Assembly (NCBI GenBank): GCA_028564925.1 | Contig: CM053028.1 | Location: 365,595,012 to 365,659,011, forward strand | Direction of reading: 5' to 3' | Source: Lithobates sylvaticus | Taxonomy: Eukaryota > Chordata > Amphibia > Anura > Ranidae | Length of the DNA: 64,000 bases | In this document: one piece after another, positions 43,904 through 57,178 of the stretch | Layout of the letters: each line of letters begins with the position of its first letter | Numbering within the stretch: the stretch's first letter is position 1 | Notes under the pieces: model-generated | What the model was told of the DNA's origin: nothing | The model's database searches: none | What the model saw: the letters and a program-made list of their open reading frames with translations, nothing else | Position numbers and translations under genes: made by a program

Positions 43904-44642
43904 CAGAAACACAATGAGAATCAGAGGGTAACCTGACTAACAGCTTTTGCTCAGGCACTGTACTAGTACATATAGCCAGTGGGACATATTAACATCTACA
44001 TTGTGTAATCAGTGGCACAGCGCTGTCTACACATATTTACATATTGTAGTGGCGGCAAAACGTTATATCCTATGAAAATACCTACACCCATGCACATGAG
44101 CCCTTGGCTAAAAAAACTGTTCCCTGTGAGCCTTTTTGAAATCGGTTTACTCCTGTTACTGGAACTAGACTTTCCCGACTTAAGAACTGATCCCCACCAA
44201 CTGCCATTCCACTGCCTAGAGACAGAAGCCTTGTTCTCAGTCGAATATTGCTTGCATCCAATCAGATGAAAGCACTGTTTAGGAATTCATACGCTACCGG
44301 AGCAGCATTTAGGCGGATGCAGTTTAGCCTCCCAGCAAGGGTAGCGTTGTCTGGTGGCTTCGGTGCAGGGAGGGTGGAGGATAAGGTGGTTCCAGGCCTC
44401 TGTAGGTCACAGTGAAGCAGCTGCCTAAATGGATGCTGCTACCCTGGCTGACCTGGCAGCCATCTTTGATGTAGGCAGTACTTATAAAAAGCAGTATCGC
44501 CTTCGGGTTGGCATGCATTCCACATAGTGTGTATGATAAGGACAGATTCCCCACTGGCTAGGGACAGTTGGATTAGCATAGGGTCAGGTTCCTGTGGAGG
44601 AAGGACAGGGTAGGGACTGTCACTGATAGTAGCCTTCCTTTT
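43904..44642. other. No gene recognised
   Basis: Sequence right of the Harbinger target duplication; no coding frame or clear repeat. Confidence 0.45.
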
Positions 44643-45574
44643 TTAACCACTTCATTACCCGCCCATTTACATATGACGCCCACAAGGTGGATCTCCCATC
44701 CTGGGTGTGCGTCACATGACGTCCTCCCATTCCCGGCCGCCTAGGGGGCGCGCGCGGCGTCGCTCGGGACCCGGTGCGCGTGCCCGGCGGCCGCGATGTC
44801 CGCCGGGCACCCGCGATTGCCCATTAAAACAGCGGGACCGTGCGGGACCGTGGAGCTGTGTGTGTAAACACAGTGGCGAAGAGACCGATCATGTGTTCCC
44901 AGTACGGAGAAACACCGATCAGTCTCCTCCCCTTGTGAGTCCCCTCCCCCCACAGTTAGAATCACTACCTTAGGGAACATATTAACCCCTGCAGCGCCCC
45001 CTAGTGTTAACCCCTTCCCTGCCAGTCACATTTACACAGTAATCAATGCAATTTTATAGCAACGATCGCTGTATAATGTGAATGGTCCCAAAAATGTGTC
45101 AAAAGTGTCCGAAGTGTCCGCCGCAATGTTGCAGTCACGAAAAAAAAATCGCAGATCGCCGCCATTACTAGTAAAAAAAAAAAAAAACTGCAATAAATCT
45201 ATCCCTTATTTTGTAGACGCTATAACTTTTGCGCAAACCGATCAATATACGCTTATTGCGATTTTTTTTACCAAAAATATGTAGAAGAATACGTATCGGC
45301 CTAAACGGAGTAAAAAAATTTTTTTTTTTTTTTAAAAATGGGATATTTATTATAGCAAAAAGTAAAAATTTGTGTTTTTTTTTTTAAATTGCTCTTCTTT
45401 TGTTTATAGCGCAAAAAATAAAAACCGCAGAGGTGATCAAATACTACCAAAAGAAAGCTCTATTTGTGGGAAAAAAAGGACGTCGATTTTGTTTGGGTGT
45501 AACGTCGCATGACAGCGCAATTGTTAGTTAAAGCGACGCAGTGCTGAATCGCAAAAAGTGCTCTGAAGCGGTTA
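44643..45574. repeat. Dispersed repeat, about 930 bp, with short inverted ends
   Basis: Begins TTAACCACTTCATTACCC and ends GAAGCGGTTAG, an inverted pair. A GC-rich first third (GGCCGCCTAGGGGG) is followed by AT-rich sequence with A and T runs. Looks like an abundant non-autonomous DNA element; superfamily not determined. Confidence 0.65.
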
Positions 45575-45986
45575 GGGCCCCGGAGGCCGATCTGCATTCC
45601 AGCCACCTCCCCTGCCTTTACTCCTTGTTTGGTTTCTTGTAAGTGTTTTGGTCTGGTGTGGCCATGGTTGCAGAGTTGCTGTATTCTCTCAACTTTACTA
45701 AATTACCGTACTACACTTTGTTGCATCAACCAGTCTCCACGTGAGTTCTCTTTCCATGGCGGGTAGTGAGCCCGGGCCCCACCTACAAGCCCCTGCTGAA
45801 TATAAGCATCAGTTGATATTCCTCTATCCATGCTGCTTATTGTGGATGGGGAAATAGATAGAATTCTCTCATTCAGCCTGAAATTTAAAATATGTGTAGC
45901 GCTACCCCCATAGGAGCCACATAAAGATGCTTGTCCTTTGGAACTGCTCTGACCTTGCAAACACCTCGGCCATTCTGACACTAGGT
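45575..45986. other. No gene recognised
   Basis: Spacer without supported features. Confidence 0.4.
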
Positions 45987-46250
45987 TTAGGCCGGCCATA
46001 CATGGAGTGAATTTCTTTCCTGCAACCACGTGTTGCAAGAAATAAATTTGCTTGATTCCCACATCAACACATACAGTGCTGACAGGGGAATCCATCCTGC
46101 CAGGCCATTGTCAGTTCCCAGGAGGGGTGGAGGAAGCCATCCCCGCTGGGGGAGGACAGTGATTATCACTAAAGGCTAAATAAGCCACTAGCAATACTTG
46201 CAAGAGAATCTGGCAGGCTGGTTGTACCCAAGTTGATCGATCGACTTGTA
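45987..46250. mobile_element. MITE fragment related to 28444-28629
   Basis: Starts GGCCGGCCATACATGG. The end CCCAAGTTGATCGATCGACTTG and the preceding GGCAGGCTGGTTGTA match the 28444 copy in reverse. Confidence 0.65.
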
Positions 46251-47486
46251 ACAATACACAGTCAATGGATATTACACAATTAGATAGATTAAAGCAGATA
46301 ACAATGAACCAGTTGGTGAAGCAGCATAGACTGACAGGCTTTTCCAGAAATGCAGCTCAGAATGTAGGCAAAAGGCCTAGGGACTGCCAAGTCTATACTG
46401 TAGGAAGGATTAGCAGTTCTTTATTTGTGGAAAGGGAGAGCACCCCTGAGCTATTGATGGATGTGTAGATATATCAAGGAGAGTCCGTTTGTGTTTGAGG
46501 CTGCATCTTCTGCTAGCGATAGGTTGGGCCCTTTAACAGTTGGAGTGTCTGTTAGCAGTGTCCATGTGTGAGCAGTAGAGAAAAAGTGAGGAAGGGTAAA
46601 GGTGTCTGTTAGTAGTGTCCATGTGTAGGAAAAGGCTGGGCAATTGCCTTCTCACCACTCATGATTGAAGATCGAGCTCCTGTGCAGGAAAGGGGGGACG
46701 AACAGGCCATGAAGCAGCAAATGGATCATATGAATAATGCACAGCAGGCTGCAATAGAGATGGCAGGAAGCCCCTGATAATGATTGGCATGAATGTTCTG
46801 TGTTTCTAACTGCTGATGAAAGCTGTGGGTGTGTGTGTGTGTCTGTGCTGTGGCCAAGTTGTGGCCTATGCAGAGGGAGAGTTACCACATGTTTATACTA
46901 GGGGCATCTGTGGACAGCATCGCTTTACTGCCCAGTGGCAGCCTGAAGGCTGCTCCTGATCCAGGTGGGCTGCGGCGTGGTGTGACGGGGGTCGGACGCC
47001 ATGCCTTGAGCCACGACCCTGAGGGAGGTCCTGTAAAGCCATCAGCATCATTAATTACAGTATCGGTGAGCGGGCACCTGCCCATCCAACTTTATGAACA
47101 CTGTATACAGACATCATTGCCCTTAGTCACTTTGCTGACACCTGTAGTGCAACAGGACACAAGACCATCCTCATACAGAGATACTGTATACAGACACCAT
47201 TGTCCTTATTCCCCTTGCTGATACTTGTAGTACCACAGAGTACAATACCTTTTAAGCAAACTACCCCAGTGATCACTACTCAAATAATACAGGAAGATCC
47301 TACATTCTTTGCTTGATAATCCGTGTCAGACGAATTTGCTTTGCTCTGTCAGTCAGGATTTCTCCTACTACAGTTCTCCTAAGTGCTAGCTGAAGACCAA
47401 ATGTTTCTTTTATCGCACTCTTAGAGACTTGATTTGCCTGAACTCCACTCTTAAAGGAGCAGGTTAAATGTCACTAGTTATAACAG
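46251..47486. other. No gene; short duplications
   Basis: GTGTCTGTTAGCAGTGTCCA occurs twice with variation (46543, 46600), as does CTGTATACAGACA (about 47102 and 47187). No coding region is supported. Confidence 0.45.
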
Positions 47487-48415
47487 TTATTATTATTATT
47501 ATTATACAGGATTAATATAGTGCCAATAGTTTATGCAGTGCTTTACAATATAAAAGGGAGACAATACAGTTATAATACAATAAAATACAAGAGGATTAAG
47601 AGGGCCCTGCTCAGAAGAGCTTACAATCTATTAGGGTGGGGCAGGTGGTACAAAAGGTTGTAACTGTGGGGAATGAGCTGATGGAAATGGTAAAAGATTA
47701 GTTGGAGACATGATAGGCTTCCCTGAAGAGATGAGTTTTCAGAGATCGCCTGAAGGTAGCAAGAGTAGGGGATAGCCGGACAGGTTGAGGTGGTGAGTTC
47801 CAGAGGATGGGAGAGGCTCTGGAGAAATCGTGGAGATGAGCATGGGAGGAGGAGACGAGAGAGCTTGAGAGTAGGAGGTCTTGAGAAGAGCGGAGAGGGT
47901 GGTTTGGGTGATATTTGGAGACAAGATTGGTGAAGCTCAGGGCAGAGTTGTGAATGGCTTTGTACTGTATGTTGTGGTTAGTATTTTGAATTTAATTCGC
48001 TGGGTGATTGGGAGCCAGTGTAGGGACTGGAGGAGAGGGTTGGCAGACACTGAGCGGTAGGTAAGGTGGATAAGTCTGGCAGCAGCATTCATGATAGACT
48101 GAAGAGGGGATAGCCTATGAGAGGCAGGCCAATGAGAAGGGAGTTGCAATAGTCAAGGCGAGAGATAACGAGGGAGTGAATGAGGAGCTTGGTGGTTTCA
48201 TTTGTTAAAAAAGGGGCGAATTTTATAGATGTTACGGACATGAATTCTACAACCGTTTGACATCGATTGGACTTGAGGCTGAAATGAGAAGTCAGAGTCT
48301 AGGATTACACCTAGTACCCTGGAATGAGGGGAGGGACTGATGGTTGCATTGCTGATTTTGATGGAAAAGTCATGGAGGGGGGCACGGGCGGGGAGGGAGT
48401 ATTAATAGCTATGTT
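47487..48415 (-). mobile_element. L2/CR1-type LINE 3' end, truncated
   Basis: On the minus strand the RT C-terminal region is readable: LGVILDSDFSFQ, RNIYKIRPFLT, ISRLDYCNSLL, then MNAAARLI, LLQSLHWLPI and the ending TFRRSLKTHLFREAYHVSN-stop (stop 47700-47698). At least one in-frame stop (47939-47937) and probable frame breaks are present. The 3' UTR ends in a TAA/ATT microsatellite (47487-47507), common for L2-like LINEs. The 5' part is missing. Confidence 0.85.
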
Positions 48416-49297
48416 TTAGAGAGATTTTGTTTAAGGAAGTGATGAATGCGGGTGTCAGATCCCTGCCCTCCTCTGTCACTCGTGACGAAGGATCGGCCAA
48501 CCTCACACCACGCTGTCAATTACGTAAAAAAATGCCACTCTCAGCTGCGCCCAGCACAAAGATTTTACAGCTTGCGGGACCACAATCTAGGTGCCAGCAG
48601 CCTGAGAGCAATTGTCACTGGGCTAATCAAACAATTAACGCTTTAACTGCCACCACTGACGTTTGTGAAGTGTCAGAACTTCCATAAATTTCGAAATACC
48701 AATTATGATTTTAGAATGAGCGTCTGCAACACAAACTGCCACCACAGACAGGTCTGCTCAGAGGCCTTATTCTAAAACAGTAGCGCTCTTCATTCAAGAG
48801 GCAGGTTCATTTATAGCTTGTATTAAGAGCTTTAGAGACAAACCCACTTTAAAAAAAATAAGGGTTTAATAATAAAAAGGTCAAAATTGGTGCAAATAAA
48901 ATATTTACAGAAAAGATGTTTCAAAGAGATAAAGACAATATACAGCCACAAGAAATAAGGTAGAATTGGGGAGGAAGAATACTTGCAATTAATGTCGGAG
49001 GGTTGATCAGAGTTCAATCCATGAGCTGGGTAATCAGTTCTCAAACTTGGCAGATGTTCCTGTTTCGATGTTAAAAGGAGAACAGTTGGCTAAATGTTAT
49101 GCTATTTCCTTTATTGTTTGTGTCTGCGAGTTGAGGGACAGGAGGGAGTGGTCTGACATAGCTAGAAGCCATTCCCCTGCCCTCCTTTTGCCTGTCCACA
49201 TAGGCTACAAAGGTAAAACAAGGGTTGCTAATACTTGATTGATCTTTGTTTATTACCATCTAATATTGTTTACTGCTTTTACCACCAGGGGTGTTTC
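48416..49297. other. No gene recognised
   Basis: No coding frame or defined repeat. ACCTAAGG at 49298-49305 is the left target duplication of the next element. Confidence 0.45.
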
Positions 49298-49691
49298 ACC
49301 TAAGGCAGGGGTGTCCAAACTTTTTTCAAAGAGGGCCAGATTTGATGAAGTGAACATGCGCGAGGGCTGACCATATTGCCTGACATTCTTTGAACCATTA
49401 AAATTCGGTCTATGTGTGTACGTTCGAGCACTAATACACTGCCCAACAAGAATTCTCTTGCCTTTGTCGTGCTCGTTCCCGACACACAGATGAATGCTCT
49501 GCTCTTTAGGGGTACCGTTAATTCCTAATGGTACCCCACACATTGGAAAACGTGGGGTGCTTTTGGTGCAGTGCAATTTAAAAAAAAAAAAAGCTCGGGG
49601 ACTTCTTTCTCTGCATTTTTGTGGATAGGGAAGCCCATTGAAATGAGTGGGCTGCCCTACATGCAGCACGCAGCCACACAGATGTGAAACC

Positions 49692-50036
49692 AAGGGCTTG
49701 TTCACATGTCAGGTTGGAGGGGCAGTAAAACCACATGGTTAAGCTGTTATTACCACCCCCAACTTCTCCCCTTTAGCTGCAGAGGGAACAGCTGGGGGTG
49801 TACACATGCTGTGGCTGCATCTGGAGTTATACCTAGGCTAAATGGAGCTGCACTGCAACTGTGTGCATTGCACGGTTGCGGTATAGTGATGCTGCATTTA
49901 CGGGCTTAAAACAGGTGGTGAGGAGGCAACATAATGCCTCTTTACCGCCTGTCAAATGCCTCTGAAAAGCGATCTGTGCATGGATTGCTTTTCAGAGGAG
50001 CAGCAGTCCTGGCTGCTATCACAAACAAGCCCTACA
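49692..50036. mobile_element. Probable nested MITE
   Basis: Starts AGGGCTTGTTCACATG and ends AACAAGCCCT, an inverted pair, inside the hAT element. Contains AGGCATTATG-type inversions. No duplication could be fixed. Confidence 0.5.
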
Positions 50037-50084
50037 AAAGCAGTTCTGATGGTACAGGAATGGGGGGATCCGGATTAAAAGTAA

Positions 50085-50515
50085 CATACACACATACATA
50101 CACACACACACATACAGACAAATGCACACGCACACACACATACAAACAAATGCACGCACACACACATACAGACACATGCATACACATACATACAGACATA
50201 CATACAGACACATGCACACACATACAGACACATGCATTCACATACATACAGACGTACATACACACACATACACACACATACAGACAAATGCACACACAAA
50301 CACACATACATACAGACATACATACAGACACATGCATACACATACATACAGACACATGCACACGCACACACATACAGACACATGCACACACACACACACA
50401 TACAGACACATGCACACACACACACATACAGACACATGCACACACACAAACAGACACATACAGACAGACACCTGCACACACACATACAGACAGACACATA
50501 TGCACAGGCACATGA
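50085..50515. repeat. CA-rich cryptic tandem array
   Basis: Irregular repeats of ACATACAGACACATGCACAC. The very long ORFs on both strands are low-complexity translations, not proteins. Confidence 0.95.
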
Positions 50516-50833
50516 ATATAGCCCTTTTAAAACGAATCTAGCTTCTAGTACAGTACTGTACCTTTCCAGCTTCCTCATTCAGCCGAGTACTGCACTGTAG
50601 GGGGAAGCAGAGAGCACAGCACACTCCCCTGCGCTTTACCTTCACTTTCGAGGCTGACGGAGATTCTCACAGTGCCGATGTACAGTTCGGCAGGGGATCA
50701 GGCTCATCTGACAGCCCTGATCTCACCACACACTGGTTGAGAAAAGCTGGTTTAGATAACCAGGCAGGCCGTTCAAAACCGATTCAAAACCGATTGGCCC
50801 GCGGGTCGGACTTTGGACATGCCTGACCTAAGG

Positions 50834-51087
50834 TATTTATATAAAGTGTCAGTTCCTGTTGTACACCTTTGAATGCCTTTATCATATCAATAAATATACC
50901 TTCTGGTTTACCACAGTTTGTGTTTCTTTTCTACTGCTGTGTTTTACACTAATACTGCATATTAGGTGTGCCAGAGGGGCTGAGACTGTTCTTGGGGTTG
51001 AGAGGCAGAGTATGTCCAGCTTTAGTTCTGAAAATAGGGAAGACAATTCCCAGTAATTAATTTAAAGACATATAGAATGCATCAAAG
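50834..51087. other. No gene recognised
   Basis: Short interval between two hAT-type elements. Confidence 0.4.
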
Positions 51088-51640
51088 CAGTGGCGGCTGG
51101 TGCTCAAATTTTTTGGGGGGGCGCAAACATACTGAAAAATACTGAACCCCCCCATCAATTGCAGCCTCACTTTGCCCATTAAATGCAGTCACTGTTCCCA
51201 TCAATTGAAGCCACTGTGCCCATCAAACACAGCCATTGTGCCCATCATATGCAGCCACTTGTGCCCATCAAATGCAGCCACTGTGCCCATCAAACCCAGC
51301 CACTGTGCCCATCATATGAAGCCACTTGTGCCCATCAAATGCAGCCACTTGTGCCCATCATATGCAGCCACTTGTGCCCATCATATGCAGCCATTGTGCC
51401 TATCAAATGCAGCCACTGTGCCCAACAAATGCAGCCACTGTGCCCATCAAATGCAGCCACTTGTGTCCATCATATGCAGCCACTTGTGCCCATCATATGC
51501 AGCCACTTGTGCCCATCATATACAGCCACTGTGCCCATCCAATACAGCCACTTGTGCCCATCATATGCAGCCACTTGTGGGACTTACCGCAGCACTGCAG
51601 CAGCTCCTCTCAGAGCGGCGTCGACCTCCTCTCCAGCGCG
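51088..51640. mobile_element. hAT-like element with minisatellite, right end not found
   Basis: Begins CAGTGGCGGCTGGTGCTC, a hAT-type terminus, 80 bp before the array. No matching right terminus or 8-bp duplication was found; GC-rich sequence near 52180-52240 (GGGGGGCGGCGCCCGTGCG) may be a displaced remnant. No transposase. Confidence 0.6.
51170..51585. repeat. Minisatellite, 22-24-bp unit, about 18 copies
   Basis: Units read GTGCCCATCAAATGCAGCC plus ACTT or ACT; variants have CATATG for AAATG. Long frames are repeat translations. Confidence 0.94.
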
Positions 51641-51830
51641 TGTCTCCTCATTCCTCTTCCTAATAGGGTGGCCTATTGCTTTGGCCAGACAGGAAGCAGG
51701 TCTGACGTCCTGCCTCTTGATTGGCGGTGAGGAAGGTTAGTGTGAAAATAGCAAAAATGAATTCGCTATCGTCACACAATTGGATGGGATAAGGGCCCAC
51801 CCTATCTTGAAGTCTAGCAGAACCTCTGGC

Positions 51831-52173
51831 TCTAATCAGGTGCTTTAAAAAGTACCACCCCCCTCCCACCCCGGCCATAGCTATGAATAAGCACTGATTT
51901 TGGTGCGAAACACGTCATATATTTTTGTGCCCTCCCTTATTGCCGTGGATTGTTTTGTTTTGATGTCATCTTTTGTGTAAATAAAAGCACAGGATTTTAA
52001 GTTTTTCCCGGTGTGCGGCTGTCCAAAGTTCCTTCCACTGTTGTCTACTACTGTGGGCTACCTGGGGCTCCTTGATTGGGAAGACAAGCATTCTCCGTGA
52101 AGAGCCGTGGTTTTTGTCTCTCTCTCTAATCAGGTCCTTCGAAAAGTACCACCCCCCTCCCACCCCGCTATAG
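51831..52173 (+). repeat. Repeat unit of 294 bp with a second partial copy; hammerhead-like
   Basis: About 49 bp at 51831-51880 (TCTAATCAGG, AAAAGTACCACCCCCCTCCC) recur at 52125-52173. Between them are a hammerhead-like core (51881-51921) and AATAAA near 51980. This is a tandem arrangement of one full and one partial unit, as expected for hammerhead-bearing retroposons. Confidence 0.6.
51881..51921 (+). ncRNA. Decayed hammerhead-like motif
   Basis: CTATGAA replaces the expected CTGATGA. Stem II GCAC/GTGC, GAAAC and ACACGTC are kept. Core base changes predict no cleavage. Confidence 0.4.
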
Positions 52174-52429
52174 GAATCCATGCGTCCGGCGTCCTGAAAG
52201 GGGCCGGGGACATGGACGGGGGGCGGCGCCCGTGCGCCCACAATGCACGATAAAGTACAAAACATGGTTTTCGCATATTTCTACAATGAGACTCATGTTA
52301 GAAAATTTAAGAAAAATGTCTGTCTCCCCCATCACAACATGGATGTCCTTTTTCTAGTGAAGGTATGATATTAACAAGCCTCTGACACTGCTGTGAACTC
52401 CCTGCCCTTTTACTGTGCGTTGGTTTTAA
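52174..52429. other. No gene; GC-rich remnant near 52180-52240
   Basis: Non-coding spacer between the hammerhead-like repeat and the palindrome. Confidence 0.4.
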
Positions 52430-52625
52430 AGGTAAGGCTGACCGCAGGTCAGCCTGTATTTGTAGCAGGAGTCAGGTTGCATAAAGCCTGCCCTCCTTTG
52501 CCTCCTCCCCTCATGGTCGTAGGCTCTCGTGTCTACGACCATGAGGGGAGGAGGCAAAGGAGGACAGGCTTTATGCAGCCTGACTCCTCCTACAAACACA
52601 GGCTGACCTGCGGTCAGCCTTACCT
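52430..52625. repeat. Palindrome, 196 bp, 10-bp loop
   Basis: The arms (from AGGTAAGGCTGACCG) pair almost fully around GCTCTCGTGT (52523-52532); only a few mismatches or indels. Probable foldback MITE. It abuts the Tc1 relic at 52628. Confidence 0.93.
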
Positions 52626-52627
52626 AA

Positions 52628-54121
<1,494 letters not shown>

Positions 54122-54123
54122 TA

Positions 54124-57100
54124 CCCCCTCATCCGCAAATCCTCGTCTCCTGCTGGTGCTGATTTCTTCTTTGTGAAGAAGAGTGGTGAACTGAGACCTT
54201 GTATTGATTATAGGGGTCTCAATCGTTTCACGATTAAGAATGCCTATTCGATTCCGTTGATTACGGAGTTATTTAAATGCCTCAAGCGAGCAACGATTTT
54301 CACAAAGCTTGATTTGAGAGGTGCATACAATCTTGTGAGGATTAAGGAGGGCAACAAGTGGAAAACTGTGTTTAATATCAGAACAGGCCATTATGAGTAC
54401 CTCGTAATGGCTTTTGGCCTTTGTAACGCCCCGGCAATTTTCCAGTCATTTATTAACAATGTCCTCCTAGATTTGTTGCAGTAATGTGTGGTGGTTTATC
54501 TCGACGATATCCTCATATTTTCCAAGTCCCTGGAGAGCCACTACACAGATGTCTGTCGTGTGCGTCAGAAACAAAGAGAGAACAATCTCTATTGTAAATT
54601 GAAGAAGTGCGAACTCCATCGTGAACAGGGTAAATTCCTGGGCTATGTAATTTCCACTGCTGGTTTTTTAATGGGCCCAGAGAGACTTTCAGCAGTCCTA
54701 CAGTGGCCCCGACCCGTGGGTTTACGTCCTCTGCAGCGTTTTCTTGGCTTTGCCAACTATTATCGGAAGTTTATTCGTAACTTCTGGTCTCTGGTCAAGC
54801 CCCTGACTATGACGAGAGAGGACGCTAACCCAGAGAGTTGGTCTCCGGAGTCCATTAAGGCCTTTGAGAGTCTCAAGGCTGCCTTTTTTCTGCTCCTGTG
54901 ATGGCACATCCTGATCCTATGTTACCTTTTATCCTTGAGGTTGATGCTTCTGAGACTGGAGTTGGCACCCTTCTGTCTCAACGTCCTACCTCTGAGAGTG
55001 CTATGCATCCTTGTGGCTACTTTTCCAAGAAATGGTCACCTGCGGAGTGCAGTTATGAGATTGGTGACAGAGAGCTGTTAGCGATCATTTTAGCCCTGAA
55101 AGAATGGAGACATCTCCTCCAAGGTACCACTTTGCCGGTTCTCATTTTTACTGACCATAGGAATCTCACATTCTTGTCTGAGGCTAAACGCCTCTCTCCC
55201 AGAAGGGCGCAAAGGGCTCTTTTCTTGTCTAGTTTCAATTACATTGTCTCATTCTTTCCCAGTACTAAGAATGTAAGGGCTGACGCTTTGTCGCAACAAT
55301 TTTCCTTCACTTCCAAGATGTCGGTTCCAGGTTCCTGTGATTCCTTCTGATCGTATTCTGGCTACGGTTCACACCAGTCTCACTTCTCCTTTGAGTGACA
55401 AAATTCTTACCACTCAGGTCCAAGCTCCTCCTGAGAAACCTTGTGATGGCTGCTTTGTCCCAGAGAGTCTCCGTCTTGCCGTGCTCCAGACTTACCATTC
55501 TCCCAAAGCTGCTGGCCACCCTGGGAAGAATCAACTATTTTGGGCCATTTCCCAACAATTCTGGTGGCCTAGTCTACATGTTGATGTAACCACCTTCGTA
55601 AGCTGCCTGTTCCGTGTGTGCTCAGCGTAAGACTCCATGACACCTTCCAGTGGGCCTCCTACAACCCATACCCAATGGAGAGAGGCCCTGGACCCACCTG
55701 TCTATGGATTTCATTGTGGAGTTACCCAACTCCCAGGGCAACACAGTTATCCTTATGTTGGTTGACCGGTTCTCAAAAATGTACCATTGTATTCCACTTA
55801 AGAAGTTGCCCACTTCTAAGGAACTGGCTTCCATATTTGCTCGGGAGATTTTTTTCGCTTACATGAGCTACCCAAGGTGATTGTCTCGGACAGGGGTAGT
55901 CAGTTTGTGTCCCGGTCTGGCGAGCCTTTTGTGCACAGTTGGTAATTCAGCTTGCTTTCTCCTCTGCGTATCACCCGCAGTCTAATGGGGCCACAGAACA
56001 AGCCAATCAGTCCTTGGAGCAATTCCTATGTTGCTATATTTCTGACCATCATAACAACTGGTCAGACCTCTTACAGTGGGTAGAGTTTGCTCACAATAGT
56101 GCCTTGAACTCTGCTTCCCTATTTTCCCCATTTATGGCGAACTATGGTTTCCAACCTTCCATGTTGCCTGACTTGTTTGTTCTGGAGAGTATTCCTGCGT
56201 TAGAGGAGCATCTCCGTGGTCTTCGTTCCACTTGGGTGCAAATCCAGGAGGTTTTGCTAATGATAGGTACAGACACCATGCTGACCGCAGACGCCTGCCT
56301 GCACCTTCCTACCAGGTTGGGGACAGGGTCTGGCTGTCATCTCGCAACCTCCGACTTTGTGTTCCCTCTCTGAAGTTCACACTTCGGTTTATTGGGCCTT
56401 TCCGTATTCTTTGCAGGATTAACCCAGTGTCTTACGCATTAGACCTTCCTTCTAATATGCGTATCTCAAATGTATTTCATGTCTCCTTATTAAAACCTTT
56501 GGTCTGCAACCGCTTTACCACCTCTGTGCCTTGTCCTCACCCTGTACAGGTTGAGAACCATGAGGAGTATGAAGTACAGTCCATTGTTGACAGTCCGGAG
56601 GAACGCTCTTGGGTCTCATCCTCAGACGTACATGCCCCTGTCCCCCTCCGTGATTTCAATAGACATTTTCCCCTCAAGCCTGGTGGTCCTCTGAGGGGGA
56701 GGGGTCATTGAGGAGGGGGTACTGTCAGGGCTGAACTCAGCCCTTCCTTCTCAAAGCTGGCCACTAAGCTGTCGGCTAATTGCCAGCTCCTTTCTCTCCA
56801 CAGTGACTCACCTGTTGATGATATCCTGATGATATCCTGCTCGTCAGCCCTGCCTATATAAGCCGTCCAGCCCAGATGATCTCTGCCTTTGCCTTGGTCA
56901 CATCTCTAGAGACGCTCTCCTGTGTTCCTGTTTAAGACTTACTTGGTTGACATTCCTTCTGGCTCCAGATACTGCTTGCTGTTCTACTACGCTCATCTCT
57001 GGCTCCCTGACGTTTTGGCTTGTCTGACTATCCGTTCCAGTTCCTGAACTCTGGATATGTTTTGACTACGTTTACTCAGTTTACCTTTTTATTATTATTA

Positions 57101-57178
57101 TTATTACTATTATTATTAATAATAAACAAGTGTGATTTAACTGTACTTCTGTCTCAGTCTGATTCATGGTTTCTGACA
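54124..57178 (+). mobile_element. Ty3/gypsy LTR retroelement fossil (chromovirus-like), 5' part absent
   Basis: A fossil retroelement. Pol remains in order: reverse transcriptase (YLDD block near 54500), RNase H, integrase, a chromodomain-like C-terminus, then a 3' LTR. The 5' LTR, gag and protease are not in the window. The element is broken in about half a dozen places and cannot be dated by LTR comparison because only one LTR is present; it looks moderately old. It begins exactly at the TA beside the Tc1 right end, so the Tc1 insertion or a later deletion separates it from its 5' part. Confidence 0.88.
56723..57178 (+). repeat. 3' LTR of the Ty3/gypsy fossil
   Basis: Starts TGTCAGGG after a purine tract (GAGGAGGGGGTAC) and ends TTCTGACA, so TG...CA ends, 456 bp. 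TATATAA at about 56856 and AATAAA near 57120 fit promoter and poly(A) signals. An ATT microsatellite lies near 57092-57125. Confidence 0.8.

Larger units (their letters stand above)
49306..50825. mobile_element. Non-autonomous hAT element with CA-rich array
   Basis: Left end CAGGGGTGTCCAAACTTT and complement of right end CAGGCATGTCCAAAGTCC. Exact 8-bp duplications ACCTAAGG flank it (49298-49305, 50826-50833). A probable nested MITE (49692-50036) and a long CA-rich tandem array lie inside. No transposase. Confidence 0.92.

Noticed and set aside
50019-50600. Several long Cys- or His-rich ORFs on both strands
   Set aside because: Low-complexity translations of a CA-rich array.
51172-51740. Zinc-finger-like Cys/His repeat protein
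   Set aside because: The Cys-His spacing follows the 22-24-bp DNA unit and drifts between frames; no linker or finger consensus.
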